Shown one piece after another: positions 1 to 9,674 of a stretch of DNA of 64,000 nucleotides (position 1 is its first letter; each line of letters starts with the position of its first letter). Below the pieces are notes generated by a model. The model had not been told where the DNA came from. It saw only the letters and a list, made by a program, of their open reading frames with translations, and ran no database searches. A program made the position numbers and the translations under genes. This stretch comes from Podospora bellae-mahoneyi (lineage: Eukaryota > Ascomycota > Sordariomycetes > Sordariales > Podosporaceae). The stretch covers positions 1,488,001-1,552,000 of the forward strand of contig NC_085881.1 in the NCBI RefSeq assembly GCF_035222275.1, given 5' to 3'.

Positions 1-1416
1 AACCCGGCCTTCCATGATCACATTCCCGAGAACCTCGATGCATCTCAAGACGGCGATGTATATGGTTATACCTCGGAGGAGCCCGCGCCAGTAGCGGAGA
101 GATGGATCGCCCCGGAGGGGAAAAAGTCTCTTCAGGTCACCTGCTGGGAGCCTCATTCCCGCGCCCTGCAGGAGGATGTCAAGCTTGGCTCCTGGATCGG
201 ACTCAAGAATGTGCAGATAAGACTTGGTCATGATTACAAGTATTTGGAGGGTTTTGTGCGGGAAGATCGGACATATCCAAACAGAATCAACGTCTACCCT
301 CTCAACCTGGACGATCGCGAGAACATGGACGATCGCCTCACAGCAGCCTTGCGCCGTCAGCAGGCTGCGGACAAGGAGAAGAAGAAGGTGATCAAGGACA
401 TCAAGTCTGCTCAGGTTGCAGGTCAGAAGCGGAAAGCTTCAAAGGTGCAGGCCATCGAGGACCAGCCGGCTCTGAACGCGAAGCAGCGTCGGGCGGAGAA
501 CAGAGCGAAGAAGAAGGAGGAAAAAGCTCGCCAAAACGTAGTCTCTGCCGCGGCTGTTGCCCCTGGCACGAAGAGTGACCCGCCAAAGCAAAATCCGGCC
601 CAAGATGTCACTCTTGCCGGAAATCGGCAGATAATCTGCGAGAAAAGCAATGTCGGCCTGACAACTATCGAGAGCATGCTGGAGCCGAGCTTTATGAAAA
701 TCAAGATCGATGCAGACACTGTCGAGGTTCAAGTCCCATTCGTGAACAAGAAATACCTGACCTTTGTCCGCGTTGTCGACTTCTCGCCTTCCTGCATAGA
801 AGACTTTGCCGTCAGCCGCAAGATCACCCAGTACCAAGATCTCTCAGACAGCGAAAACAGTGGCGGATCATCCCTCGACGAGGACGAATCTTCCGGTGGC
901 GATAACGACCCCACCGTGAAGCGTGCTTGGGAATGGCGGTTCTCACTGTTGCTTGAAGATGCACTGCCGGCGGATGGATCATCGCCTGCGCGGGTGTGGG
1001 TGGCGGTCAACAATGGTGCAGGTCAGTGTCTCACCAATTTGGATGCGGACGACCTCCGGAAGAACAGGAAGTGCCGGTACCAGCTCCAAGATATCATGCA
1101 CATATTGTGGGGTAACTTGAAGGAGGTCAAGGCTGCTAATGGCGAGAAACAGCAGGCTTCCAAACAGGAGGTCAATTCCAGGCCAGGCTCTAGGGGTAGC
1201 AATGGGAACCGTACGCAGATGCCCGATCTGGATAGTGACGAAGAGAAGGAGGAGGCTAGTGGTCGTGGAAAAGAGAGCAGCTCGAGGTGGAATGAGATAA
1301 GGCTGGTCAACAAGCCCTTTACGTGCCCTATCAAGCAGTACGGCGTCAGGACTGGGAAGAAGGATGAGTGGATGCGTGTGTTTGCCATGGATGGGGTGCG
1401 GATCAAGGATGTGTGA
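1..1416 (+). CDS. pot1: Protection of telomeres protein 1-like (POT1), 3' part
   Basis: Open frame from base 1 to a TGA at 1414-1416, so the 5' end lies outside the window. POT1 binds the single-stranded telomeric overhang and protects chromosome ends. The first ~90 visible residues (YGYTSEEPAPVAERW... SWIGLKNVQIRLGHDYKYLEGF) match my memory of the second OB fold (Pot1PC-type) of fungal POT1, where a CWEPH stretch precedes the β-strands. A Lys/Glu-rich linker (KEKKKVIKDIK, KQRRAENRAKKKEEKAR) follows. A second globular region contains QLQDIMHILWGNL and the C-terminal motif RLVNKPFTCPIKQYGV. An internal GTG at 211 is not a credible start because coding sequence continues upstream. The gene converges on the cohesin gene. 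Identity rests on motif recognition, not on an alignment. Confidence 0.75.
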   Translation, partial: NPAFHDHIPENLDASQDGDVYGYTSEEPAPVAERWIAPEGKKSLQVTCWEPHSRALQEDVKLGSWIGLKNVQIRLGHDYKYLEGFVREDRTYPNRINVYPLNLDDRENMDDRLTAALRRQQAADKEKKKVIKDIKSAQVAGQKRKASKVQAIEDQPALNAKQRRAENRAKKKEEKARQNVVSAAAVAPGTKSDPPKQNPAQDVTLAGNRQIICEKSNVGLTTIESMLEPSFMKIKIDADTVEVQVPFVNKKYLTFVRVVDFSPSCIEDFAVSRKITQYQDLSDSENSGGSSLDEDESSGGDNDPTVKRAWEWRFSLLLEDALPADGSSPARVWVAVNNGAGQCLTNLDADDLRKNRKCRYQLQDIMHILWGNLKEVKAANGEKQQASKQEVNSRPGSRGSNGNRTQMPDLDSDEEKEEASGRGKESSSRWNEIRLVNKPFTCPIKQYGVRTGKKDEWMRVFAMDGVRIKDV

Positions 1417-2494
1417 CTAGTTTTTCGGGGAGGAGGTCTATGTCTATGCGGTTTTCTTTTCTTGTCTCATGATTAACGACATCCTTTTTCGTTTCAGGGA
1501 GGGGGATGAATCATCTGCCTTTCTACTTTGGCTGTTCTGGCAAGGCGTTTTGGGACAAGCAGGCAGGAAGGGAAGCCCAACATATGAGGGAGCATATGCT
1601 GAGGAGAAGGAGGAACATTAAATAGGGCATACGGCATTGCATGTTTTCAGCTTATTTAGATAGCTATCACTTTCAGTCTCTGTACATGTGGATATATATA
1701 TATATATATATATAAGAGTCGTGTTTCATTTTAAGCGACTGGTGTCGATTATCTTCTTGTTTTGTTGGTGTTGGCATAGGTTTATATAGTTGCGATGGTT
1801 GTCAGGGACTCGACCAGGAGGATAGGAAGAATGGGGATGCAAAGTCGTTGGTTGAATACAAAGTCAAAAAGAGCAAAAGCTTAACATTTCATCTTATCCC
1901 GAAAGTCAGTAAATGATGGTACTAAGGGAAATAAGAGAATGAGGAAATGAAAGGAACGGGCTTCTACTGTAGGTAGCAGCCGTCTCGATACCATATCGAC
2001 ACGAACTACAGTCCTCACATTGCAAAGTTGGAAATCTCCATTGATACCTCTCACCAGCAAAAATAGACCCAAGGAACTTGATTGAAGGAGAACAAGTCAG
2101 TCAGCCCATACCTACAGCACCAAGCTGAGCGACTGGATATACGAACAGAAAAAACTTCCACTACTCCTACTCCATGCTTTGATAACATCAATGAGCCTGA
2201 TTATAAGCATGCCATAAAACAACCGCCCCCCTTTTGTTCTGCGTACAGCAAGAGAGTGCAGATAAAAAAAATGAATCAATAACAACAACAACAACGAAAA
2301 AGCAAAAAAAAAAAAAAAAAAAAAAAAATACATAGTTAATCTAACGACTTGAAAAGAAGACAAAGAGGCAATTCCCAACCGCCCCCCCATTCCCAGTTGA
2401 TTCCCTTGCCCAGTTCCGTATCATTATGTCCGCCCACAAGCAAACAAGTAACTATCTACCCTTTGCATCTCAAAACCTGTTACCAGAACCCTAT
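1417..2494. other. Convergent intergenic region, POT1 / SCC3 3' ends
   Basis: Holds the two 3' UTRs. It contains a TA dinucleotide run (about 1692-1713), short CAA repeats (about 2279-2297) and an A homopolymer of over 20 bases (about 2306-2328). No coding frame here is convincing. Confidence 0.6.
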
Positions 2495-5400
2495 TCAATC
2501 CCCTATCACACTATCCTCCTCCATCCTCTCCCCTTCCCCTTCCTCCCCCCCCTCATCAATAACCTCCTCCTCCGCCAACCCCCGCCTCCTCAAATCCTCC
2601 TCCCCCCCTTCCTCCGCCTCCTCCTCAATCGGATCCTCCTCCAGTTCCAACTCCACCTCGGACAACTCGCTGTCATCCTCCCCATCAACCACAATCTCCT
2701 CACTCAACTTCTTCCCCCCTTGATGCCCCCCACCACTCCCGCTCCCACCCTTATTAGCAGCAGCAGCAGCAGCCGCCCCCCCCTTCCTGACCCCCTTCGC
2801 AACCTTCCTCCCCTTATTCGTATACCTCTCCACCTTCTCCCTCAACCGGCCCTCATCCAAATACGCCACCACCTCCTTCAAATTCCCACCAAGCTTACTC
2901 TGATTCCTCAACATCCTCTTCCTCAACCGTCCCCCCTGATCAAGCATCTTGGCCAGGATACAAAGCACATACTTCCCCGCCAGCTCGCAAAGCGCCCTCT
3001 CCAACCTCAACTCCTTCCCCCTCCTCTCCACAGGCGTCATATCCTCCTCCTCCTCCCCCCCCTCGTCATCCGACAGCTCCTCCTCCACCGGCTCCTCATC
3101 CTCCGCCGGCTCGTTCAACCTCCGCCTCAAACACTTCGCATAGGCCCTCTCCGCCGCATCAAAAATCTCAATCAGCTCCGTGATCAAGTCAGCCCTGATC
3201 GGCTCAAGCAAGACATCAAGGTCACTGTACGATTTCGGAGACGCCGCCCCCTGACTGCCCTGCTGCCCAACCGCCGTTCTCAGCGTCGCAAAGCAGATAT
3301 GCAGGTCGCACAACCCCCCAGTGGAAAACAACCTCAGCTCATCGTTCGTCCCCCTCGACGACAACGTCCAGATCAGATTCCGTGAATAGTCCTGCCTGAG
3401 CGAATTAAGCTTCAGAATATCATCCCTCGGGATATCAGCCCGTGACTGCACACTCCCAATCAGCGCCCTCACTTTCCACAAAAAGTAGAACTGAACAGAC
3501 GACACGGCAGACGACACAGCCTCGTCCTCCAAATCATCCAGCGTTTCGTCAACAACGTCCAGCTTGCCGCGGTGGACGATCTTGATCAGGAGCTCGATGG
3601 CGGGCTGGTCCCCCCCTTCAAGAAACTCGGTCGGGTTCGCTATCGACGCCAATTTCGACATCTTGAGCAGGATATTGCCCAACCCCGTGATCGTCGCCGG
3701 ATCCATGTTGCCCCGCACGGAAAGCTCATTGTTCTTATCGAAGTGCCGGAGAGCGTTGATGACAATCTCCCACAGGTCAGCAATCTTGCTGTCGGTGATC
3801 TCCTGCAGCTCGTCATGCTTGCGAGCATGCAGCAGCGCAGCCGTCGCCTCGGCCAAGACGCCGCGGTCGACGTGGCGGTCAAACTGGGTGCAAATCTCGT
3901 CCAACAAACGACTGAACGTGGTGGAGTCTTGACGCAGCTGCTGGAAAATGTCCAGCGGAAGCGAGTGCTCCAGCCGTAGCACCATCACAGCTGTCTTCTC
4001 GTCCGCACCAAACTTGTTCAGCAGGCGGGGAATGTTGGTCGCCAGGTGTATCGCCGATTCCTCCGCCGTATCGGCCGCATCCGTCCGGGCTTTCCTCCTA
4101 TGTCCGTCCTCCGTGTTGGGCGACAGACCAAGCTTGACAGCCGAAGCAAGAATCTCGAGAATGATGGCCTCCTCGTTGCCCTCGGGTGCCACGGCTGCCT
4201 TGAAGGCGGCCTCATTAGAGTTGCTCCTGGACGCCTTGGACCTGGACTTTGATTTTGTGCTGGTGGTGTGGTCGTGAAGGAGATAGCCGGACAGGATCTC
4301 CCAGTTCTTTACCTGGTCAATCTTCTCGTACAAGACCTGCGAGGCGAGAGATATCCTCGTCTCCGGCGCGACAGCCTGGACCATCCCGACGGCAATGTCA
4401 AGACCGCGGGGCGGAGCGGTGCTGCCCTCCTCCTCCAGCTGGGCGTCATATGCGGCAAGAAGTTCAGCGAGACACTTGACGCTGATCCAGTCACGACGAG
4501 GAGAGGAGTAGTCGTCATCGTCTTCCTCGCCCAGAACCTCGTCAATAACATCGCTGCCGCCCATCTCTTCCACTTTGCCTTCAATCAAATCGTCAACGCA
4601 ACCGGCAAAGAAGTCGATGACCGCTCTCCGGACACGCAGCTCCGAGTCGAAAATCAACCGGCCAATCGAGTCAATCTCATCTGGCTCCAACATGCCAGTG
4701 TCCTTGAGAATGTGGATGGCGTGAATAGCAGCCACCCGGACGCCTACATCGGCGTCCTTGGTGGCCATCTCGACCAGCCGTGGTCTGAACCGGTCAATGA
4801 AGTGACCGAGCTTCTCAGCATCCCGTTTAAACAGCCGGGTGACCTGCTTGAGAGACTCCAGTCGTGTTTGCGGCATCGCGTCGGTCAACATCCAACCCAG
4901 GTACCGCAAATACTCTGGCGTCTCAAACTGTGTGGGCAGGTTCCAGATCCAGCCACCAAGAGCCTCGACACACTCGCAGCGAATCCTGGCGTCAACATCG
5001 CGATACCGCTGGAGAAACACAGTGTCGAAGAAATCCAGTATCTGCGCCTGGCAGATGGACTGGTTCTCTTCAGCCTCCTTCAGGTTCTTCTCAATCACAG
5101 CAAGACGCTCCCTGTTCTTGCCCTTGCGCTTCTTCTCGGCATCAAGCTGCTGCGTCATCTTGCTGACGCGGTCATCCAGCTTCTTGGCAATCTCGACCAA
5201 GCCAGCCTCCATAGCAAGGGCAACGGTGGTGGCCGTGTGTCTGAAGGGCCGAAGCGTGGACGAAGACATGGAAGCCACCCATCTAGCAATATTTTCCATC
5301 AAGGCAGTGTCTTTGTAGAGCATGTCGGTCTCGTGCAGGACCGTCAGCAGTGATTTGAAGAAGCCGACCAAGAGATCGCGGAAAGACCGGGTCGTTTTGG

Positions 5401-6199
5401 ACTTTGCAACCAAGGGGTATTCCGTGATGCCCTCCTCGGTGTAGACGTTCTGCAGATCCGCCAGTCTGTTGGAGCAGTTTTCGGGATCTCGGATGTCGTC
5501 GGGCGTGACCTGCTGGTCACACCCGGCCGACAGCAAGATGCAGTTTACCAGCTCCGTCACGGCAGCCGCATCGTCGGCTTGGTATTTGTGGTACCACTCA
5601 GTCGCAACCTTGTCCGAGGAGTCGCCCGAAGCAAAAATGTCGGCTGTAATTCCGGTCAGTTTACATGTTTCAGCAGCGCGACAAACAGCCGCCCCCACCA
5701 CAACTCTGCCGCACGCACCATATAACCCAACATCCGTCGGACGCGTGATGGCGAGCCGAACCGCCTTCTTTGGCCTGCTAGGCAGATGGCCTACTATTTG
5801 GTCATGACCGGGCACGTCACCATTGGTCTTTGGCTTCTTGGTCGCTGGCTTTCTCGGTTTCGCCGACGACGAAGAAGGCGTCTTCTTTTTCTTCTTTGCG
5901 CGGCGTGGTTCTTCGGCGGCTGTCTCGGAGCCATCATCATCATCGTCGCTCGCATTGTTGTTGTCGTCTTCATCGTCGGGGGCCTCGTTCTCGGCGTCAT
6001 CATTGTCCCGGTCGTCGTCATCTTCATCGTTATCCGAGTTGCGCTTGCGCTTGCTGGCGACGGGCGCATCGGGGGTGAACTTGTTGGGCGCTTTGGAGAC
6101 GCGTCCCGAGCGGCGCGCCGAAGAGGTGGGAGCTGGAGAGCCCGTCGTCGCGTTGTTGTCTGATGTTTCCATGAGGGGCTGTCGTCCGGATAACATCAC
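2495..6199 (-). CDS. scc3: Cohesin subunit SCC3/Psc3 (STAG family)
   Basis: SCC3 is the HEAT-repeat cohesin subunit that binds the kleisin Rad21 and DNA in sister-chromatid cohesion. The frame of 1234 codons starts with Ser/Thr-rich and acidic low-complexity sequence (about residues 30-110, with nuclear-localisation-like KRKR and KKKKK). A STAG region follows (LLTVLHETDMLYKDTALMENI, ARWVASMSSSTLRPFRHTA). Then comes the stromalin-conserved segment (FFDTVFLQRYRDVDARIRCECVEALGGWI) and HEAT-like helices. The C-terminus is acidic and Gly/Ala-rich. Bases 5718-5644 look like a 75-nt intron in frame (donor GTGCGT, branch AACTGAC, acceptor ACAG). Splicing gives DVGLYADIF, as expected for this family, and a protein of about 1209 aa. 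Start could be 6199, 6196 or 6172. Confidence 0.93.
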   Translation of the reverse strand: MMLSGRQPLMETSDNNATTGSPAPTSSARRSGRVSKAPNKFTPDAPVASKRKRNSDNDEDDDDRDNDDAENEAPDDEDDNNNASDDDDDGSETAAEEPRRAKKKKKTPSSSSAKPRKPATKKPKTNGDVPGHDQIVGHLPSRPKKAVRLAITRPTDVGLYGACGRVVVGAAVCRAAETCKLTGITADIFASGDSSDKVATEWYHKYQADDAAAVTELVNCILLSAGCDQQVTPDDIRDPENCSNRLADLQNVYTEEGITEYPLVAKSKTTRSFRDLLVGFFKSLLTVLHETDMLYKDTALMENIARWVASMSSSTLRPFRHTATTVALAMEAGLVEIAKKLDDRVSKMTQQLDAEKKRKGKNRERLAVIEKNLKEAEENQSICQAQILDFFDTVFLQRYRDVDARIRCECVEALGGWIWNLPTQFETPEYLRYLGWMLTDAMPQTRLESLKQVTRLFKRDAEKLGHFIDRFRPRLVEMATKDADVGVRVAAIHAIHILKDTGMLEPDEIDSIGRLIFDSELRVRRAVIDFFAGCVDDLIEGKVEEMGGSDVIDEVLGEEDDDDYSSPRRDWISVKCLAELLAAYDAQLEEEGSTAPPRGLDIAVGMVQAVAPETRISLASQVLYEKIDQVKNWEILSGYLLHDHTTSTKSKSRSKASRSNSNEAAFKAAVAPEGNEEAIILEILASAVKLGLSPNTEDGHRRKARTDAADTAEESAIHLATNIPRLLNKFGADEKTAVMVLRLEHSLPLDIFQQLRQDSTTFSRLLDEICTQFDRHVDRGVLAEATAALLHARKHDELQEITDSKIADLWEIVINALRHFDKNNELSVRGNMDPATITGLGNILLKMSKLASIANPTEFLEGGDQPAIELLIKIVHRGKLDVVDETLDDLEDEAVSSAVSSVQFYFLWKVRALIGSVQSRADIPRDDILKLNSLRQDYSRNLIWTLSSRGTNDELRLFSTGGLCDLHICFATLRTAVGQQGSQGAASPKSYSDLDVLLEPIRADLITELIEIFDAAERAYAKCLRRRLNEPAEDEEPVEEELSDDEGGEEEEDMTPVERRGKELRLERALCELAGKYVLCILAKMLDQGGRLRKRMLRNQSKLGGNLKEVVAYLDEGRLREKVERYTNKGRKVAKGVRKGGAAAAAAANKGGSGSGGGHQGGKKLSEEIVVDGEDDSELSEVELELEEDPIEEEAEEGGEEDLRRRGLAEEEVIDEGGEEGEGERMEEDSVIGD

Positions 6200-6560
6200 A
6201 TTTGTCGGGTTGGTAAAGAGTATAACAGGGCTGTCCCAAACACAGAAACTGGCTGCGATTTGGGGGCAATTGACGCGTCTTCAGAAGCTGGGAAAGGTCG
6301 GTGCCGGTGCGATCACCCAGATTATTTTGGGCGGATTGAACCGCTTCCCCCCCCACCAACACGGCTCTGTGCACTGACCACCTCCAGCTGCAATCAGCAG
6401 CCATATGTACCTACCGGGGCCTATTGTTGAGACATCAACCATGCATGCAGCTAGTTGCTTGTGACGCAAAGCATTCACTTCACATTCAGTTGCTGAATAT
6501 GTATTCTCTCTCGGCATTCATCATGAAAGTCTGCAAGGGTAATGAAGGTCTACAAGGGTA
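6200..6560. other. Intergenic, SCC3 promoter / UreD 3' end
   Basis: Short tandem-gene spacer, both neighbours on the minus strand. It must carry the SCC3 promoter. I see no further gene or clear motif. Confidence 0.5.
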
Positions 6561-7568
6561 TCATCGTACACACATAAGGGCATGGTCTCCAAAGTGGTGC
6601 GAGATGCTTCCCTCTTCCTGCAGCATGGATCCAATCCACAGCCGTCCGTCTTCCACCTCAGGGGCTCCGAACTTGACCACCACACAACCCCGTACGTTGG
6701 CGGCCGACCACAACAGCTTGCTGTTATTTTCCATCACGAGTCTCTCGGCCCTCCATTTCTCTCGCGGAGTTGCCTGAGCTAACGCTGCTGCCTGCTTAGC
6801 AGCATCGCTTCGGAAATCACGAGCCCCAAGTCTCGGGAGAGCAGCGAACTCGGCCAGGAAGAAGTCTCCCAGCGACTTCATCAGCGGCCCCCTGAGCAGC
6901 AGTGTCCCCACGATACCCACGCCGTGCATCGAGTCTCGCAGCTTGGCCAATTCCGGGTGAGACCTGTTGCTGTCCAGGATCACGGCATCTCTGACAAGCA
7001 ACCTTTCTCTCGAATCCGTCTTTCCGTCTTCCTGAGCAGCAGGGATAGTCCATATCTCATTGCGCCCAACCCATCGCACAAAACTCCAGTTCTCTCCTCG
7101 CGCAGTGCGACCCCGCGTGACCCAGTCGAGAAGACATATCGAGGCGTCCTCCTCAAGCCGAAATATCTGTGTTTGCTCATACACACTCCCCGCGAATGGC
7201 TGCACCGGATCGGGCAAGAGGCAGAGTGCGCCTTCGGACGCAATGTGGACATGCATGTCCTGTCGCGTGACGATGTCGGGGGAGGTGGACGTGAACACCT
7301 TGGTGTGGCCTTGTGTGACGATGGTCAGCTTGGCCTTGGCTCGTACCTCAACCTTAAGATTGACCTTGTCGCCAGCCACCAGTCCGCCGCCGTAGGAAAG
7401 TAGGAAGATCAGCACGCTCTCATCTTCGGACGGCCGTGAAGGTGAGATGAGTTTGAGAGGGTACTGGTAGGTGAAGGTCTCGAGGCCGGAGATGCCCTCG
7501 GGTAGGAGCTTTGCCACGAGGTGGCCCTGCCCCGGAACGGACGTAGATTTGGGAAATGGTGAGTTCAT
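6561..7568 (-). CDS. ureD: Urease accessory protein UreD
   Basis: 335-residue single-exon protein of normal length for eukaryotic UreD. The family works with UreF and UreG to insert nickel and a carbamylated lysine into the urease active site, in the cytosol. Visible family hallmarks are LSYGGGLVAGDKVNLKVEV near residue 60, LTIVTQGHTKVF, the LLPDPVQPFAGSVYEQ segment around residue 120, and LDWVTRGRTARGENW around residue 150. The ATG at 7568 is the first in frame and precedes a hydrophilic start followed by GHLVAKLLPEG. It is divergent to the Pol III gene, with a 460-bp shared promoter. No urease structural gene is in the window. Confidence 0.9.
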   Translation of the reverse strand: MNSPFPKSTSVPGQGHLVAKLLPEGISGLETFTYQYPLKLISPSRPSEDESVLIFLLSYGGGLVAGDKVNLKVEVRAKAKLTIVTQGHTKVFTSTSPDIVTRQDMHVHIASEGALCLLPDPVQPFAGSVYEQTQIFRLEEDASICLLDWVTRGRTARGENWSFVRWVGRNEIWTIPAAQEDGKTDSRERLLVRDAVILDSNRSHPELAKLRDSMHGVGIVGTLLLRGPLMKSLGDFFLAEFAALPRLGARDFRSDAAKQAAALAQATPREKWRAERLVMENNSKLLWSAANVRGCVVVKFGAPEVEDGRLWIGSMLQEEGSISHHFGDHALMCVR

Positions 7569-8027
7569 TGTGTTGTCACCCCATTGTCATGATGATGGAT
7601 GGTCAAGATCTCTCTTTCTTCCTTGATCGGAGCTGACCGTATCGTATCTGTCTTGTAGTGTAGGGTGGATGGGGTGCCAAGAGGGGAGGGTTGGCTATGA
7701 GCCACTCTCAGATGACCCTTATCTGTTTATCGCCGCCCAGGAACGGCCCCTGCCCCGCGCTCAGACAGGGGAGCCTGTATCGTCCCCCACCTTGGCGTTG
7801 CTTGCGATGCAGGCGCCCCCGGTCAAAAAGTTTGGTGGGGACAGTCAGAATTCAGAACCTCTGCCATCCATGCTTCCCTTCCCCATCTTCACACTTGCAA
7901 CCTGCGAAAAACCAACGCGCCCGATTCAACTGACAGTTGCTCATTGTCTTGTCAACTCGCACCTACTACACCGAGTACCAGCAACCACTCCAGACCGTTC
8001 TTCTCAGTACGCGTGACTTCCAGCAGC
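7569..8027. promoter_or_regulatory. Bidirectional promoter UreD / RPC53
   Basis: 459-bp spacer between divergent start codons, so it must serve both genes. The RPC53 side has the C-rich and CAA-rich leader usual in fungal 5' UTRs. No specific operator was recognised. Confidence 0.5.
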
Positions 8028-9515
8028 ATGCCCCCCAAAACCGCCCCCAGAGGGCGTGGTCGAGGCAGAGGAGGTACCGCCCGCGGCGGCTCTGCCTCTG
8101 CCCCGGTCGCCGGCGATGGTTCCGCCGAGCCGGCTACTGCTGTGGTCAAATCCGAGACAGATACACCAGCGTCAGCTTCGACGTCCACATCAGCCCCCCC
8201 CCCGGGCCGGTCAGCAACTGCGACACCCGCTGGTACCAGAGTACCTCCAAAGTTCAAACCAAAGAATGTCCGTCGTAGCTCAGCAGATCGTGAGAGACTT
8301 GCCCGCGAACTCGGCCAAATCAGCAAGGCCAAGGACGAGGCCGAGGAGAAGCGAAAGGCTCGTTTAGCCAAGGCCAACGTACGAGGCCGTGGCCGTGGTG
8401 GCGGTTTCCGTGGTGGCGCTCGAGGCACAGTTGCACTCGGTCCTCTTGCTGGTGGAGGAGCATGTGAGTTTTGCTTTTTGTTCTGGCATCTCAACTAGTC
8501 GTGCACATTTGCTGATATCTTGGTAGTCGGCGGCGGCGGCTCCTCAGGTGGTGGTCGCTTTGGTAGGGCTGATTACATCAAGAACGACGCCGGCGGTCTC
8601 TTCGGCAGTGACGGCAGAGTCAACGCGGATCTATTGCACGACTACGTCCAAGATTACGATGACGACAACAAAGACCGGCCCCTTATGCCTATGGGTATCC
8701 GACGTGTGCAGCCAAAGTCTCAGGAGGACAGCACCGAGGACAATGCAGACGAAGAGGAGGATTCCGATGAGGAGGGCCTCTTTGTGAATGACAAGGAGCG
8801 GGCTGCAAAGGATAGGCTTGCTGCCAAACAAGCCGTCAAGGTAAAGACTGAGGGCGGTGGCCAGGATGTTGATATGGACAACATTCCCCCTCGCTATGGG
8901 GAAGCCGACACAGCCGGCTACGAAGATATGTTGCTGGTGGATACGAGCCAGAAGCTCCAAATCAGCAGCGGAAAAGCTGAGGAACTGCGGAGACAGCGCC
9001 GCCTCTTTTCGGAACCGTTGGATGACCGCGCGTTTATCTTTCAGTTCCCCGTCAGACCACCGCTTTACGTCGTCAAAGATGACGGCTCGCTCGCCAAGAC
9101 TGAGGGTGACGACGAGGTGGTCACGCTGGACGGTCAGCAACAGGGTAATGCTCCCGTCGATCTGACTACCGGGGTTAAGGAGGAGGAGGTAGCAGAGGAG
9201 GAGAGCAAGGAGGAAGAGGAAAAGCCAGTGGTGCCGCAGGCGGGATATCTGGGCAAGCTCATCGTGCGAAAGTCAGGAAAGGTTGAGATTGACTGGGGTG
9301 GTTATCCCATGGACTCGGGCACTGGTGTTGCGCCCAGACATTTGTCGACGGCTGTTTTGCTTGAGATGGAGGATGCCAAACCGGGCGAGCCGCCCAGAGG
9401 GTTTGCCTACTCGATGGGCCGTGTCGAAGCGGTCTTTTCTTCTGTTCTTAGGACCAGTGATATGGAGCCGTGGGTGGTGGATGGGCAGGTTCCCGGTGCT
9501 GCTGGGAGCGCTTGA
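8028..9515 (+). CDS. rpc53: DNA-directed RNA polymerase III subunit RPC53 (RPC4 family)
   Basis: RPC53/RPC4 forms the TFIIF-like heterodimer with RPC37 on RNA polymerase III and acts in termination and reinitiation. Two exons are inferred: 8028-8463 and 8527-9515 (donor GTGAGT at 8464, acceptor TTGGTAG, phase 1), giving 474 aa. The N-terminus (MPPKTAPRGRGRGRGG) is Arg/Gly-rich. A basic helix PPKFKPKNVRRSSADRERLA is the conserved RPC4 motif. The C-terminal domain (YLGKLIVRKSGKVEIDWGG, then FAYSMGRVEAVFSSVLRTSDMEPW) is diagnostic. The acidic middle (about residues 220-245) is low complexity. The ATG at 8028 is chosen because an upstream ATG at 7944 would add a low-quality leader. Confidence 0.92.
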
Positions 9516-9674
9516 TTAGATGGAAAGGCAGATGGGAATAAAAGTATTGATACCCTGTAGAGATTTAGTCGTCCACTGTGTTGAAATAGAGAGGACTTTT
9601 CCGTGCAAGTCGCGATTTTCTTTTGACTTTGGTATCTATGTTTTTACTTCGCTTGACAGCTCTGCTCTAGTTAC

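Noticed and set aside
2426-3385. 319-codon plus-strand frame rich in Pro/Leu
   Set aside because: Antisense shadow of the acidic C-terminal part of SCC3.
4268-5353. 361-codon plus-strand frame inside SCC3
   Set aside because: Antisense shadow of the cohesin gene, whose domain content is clear.
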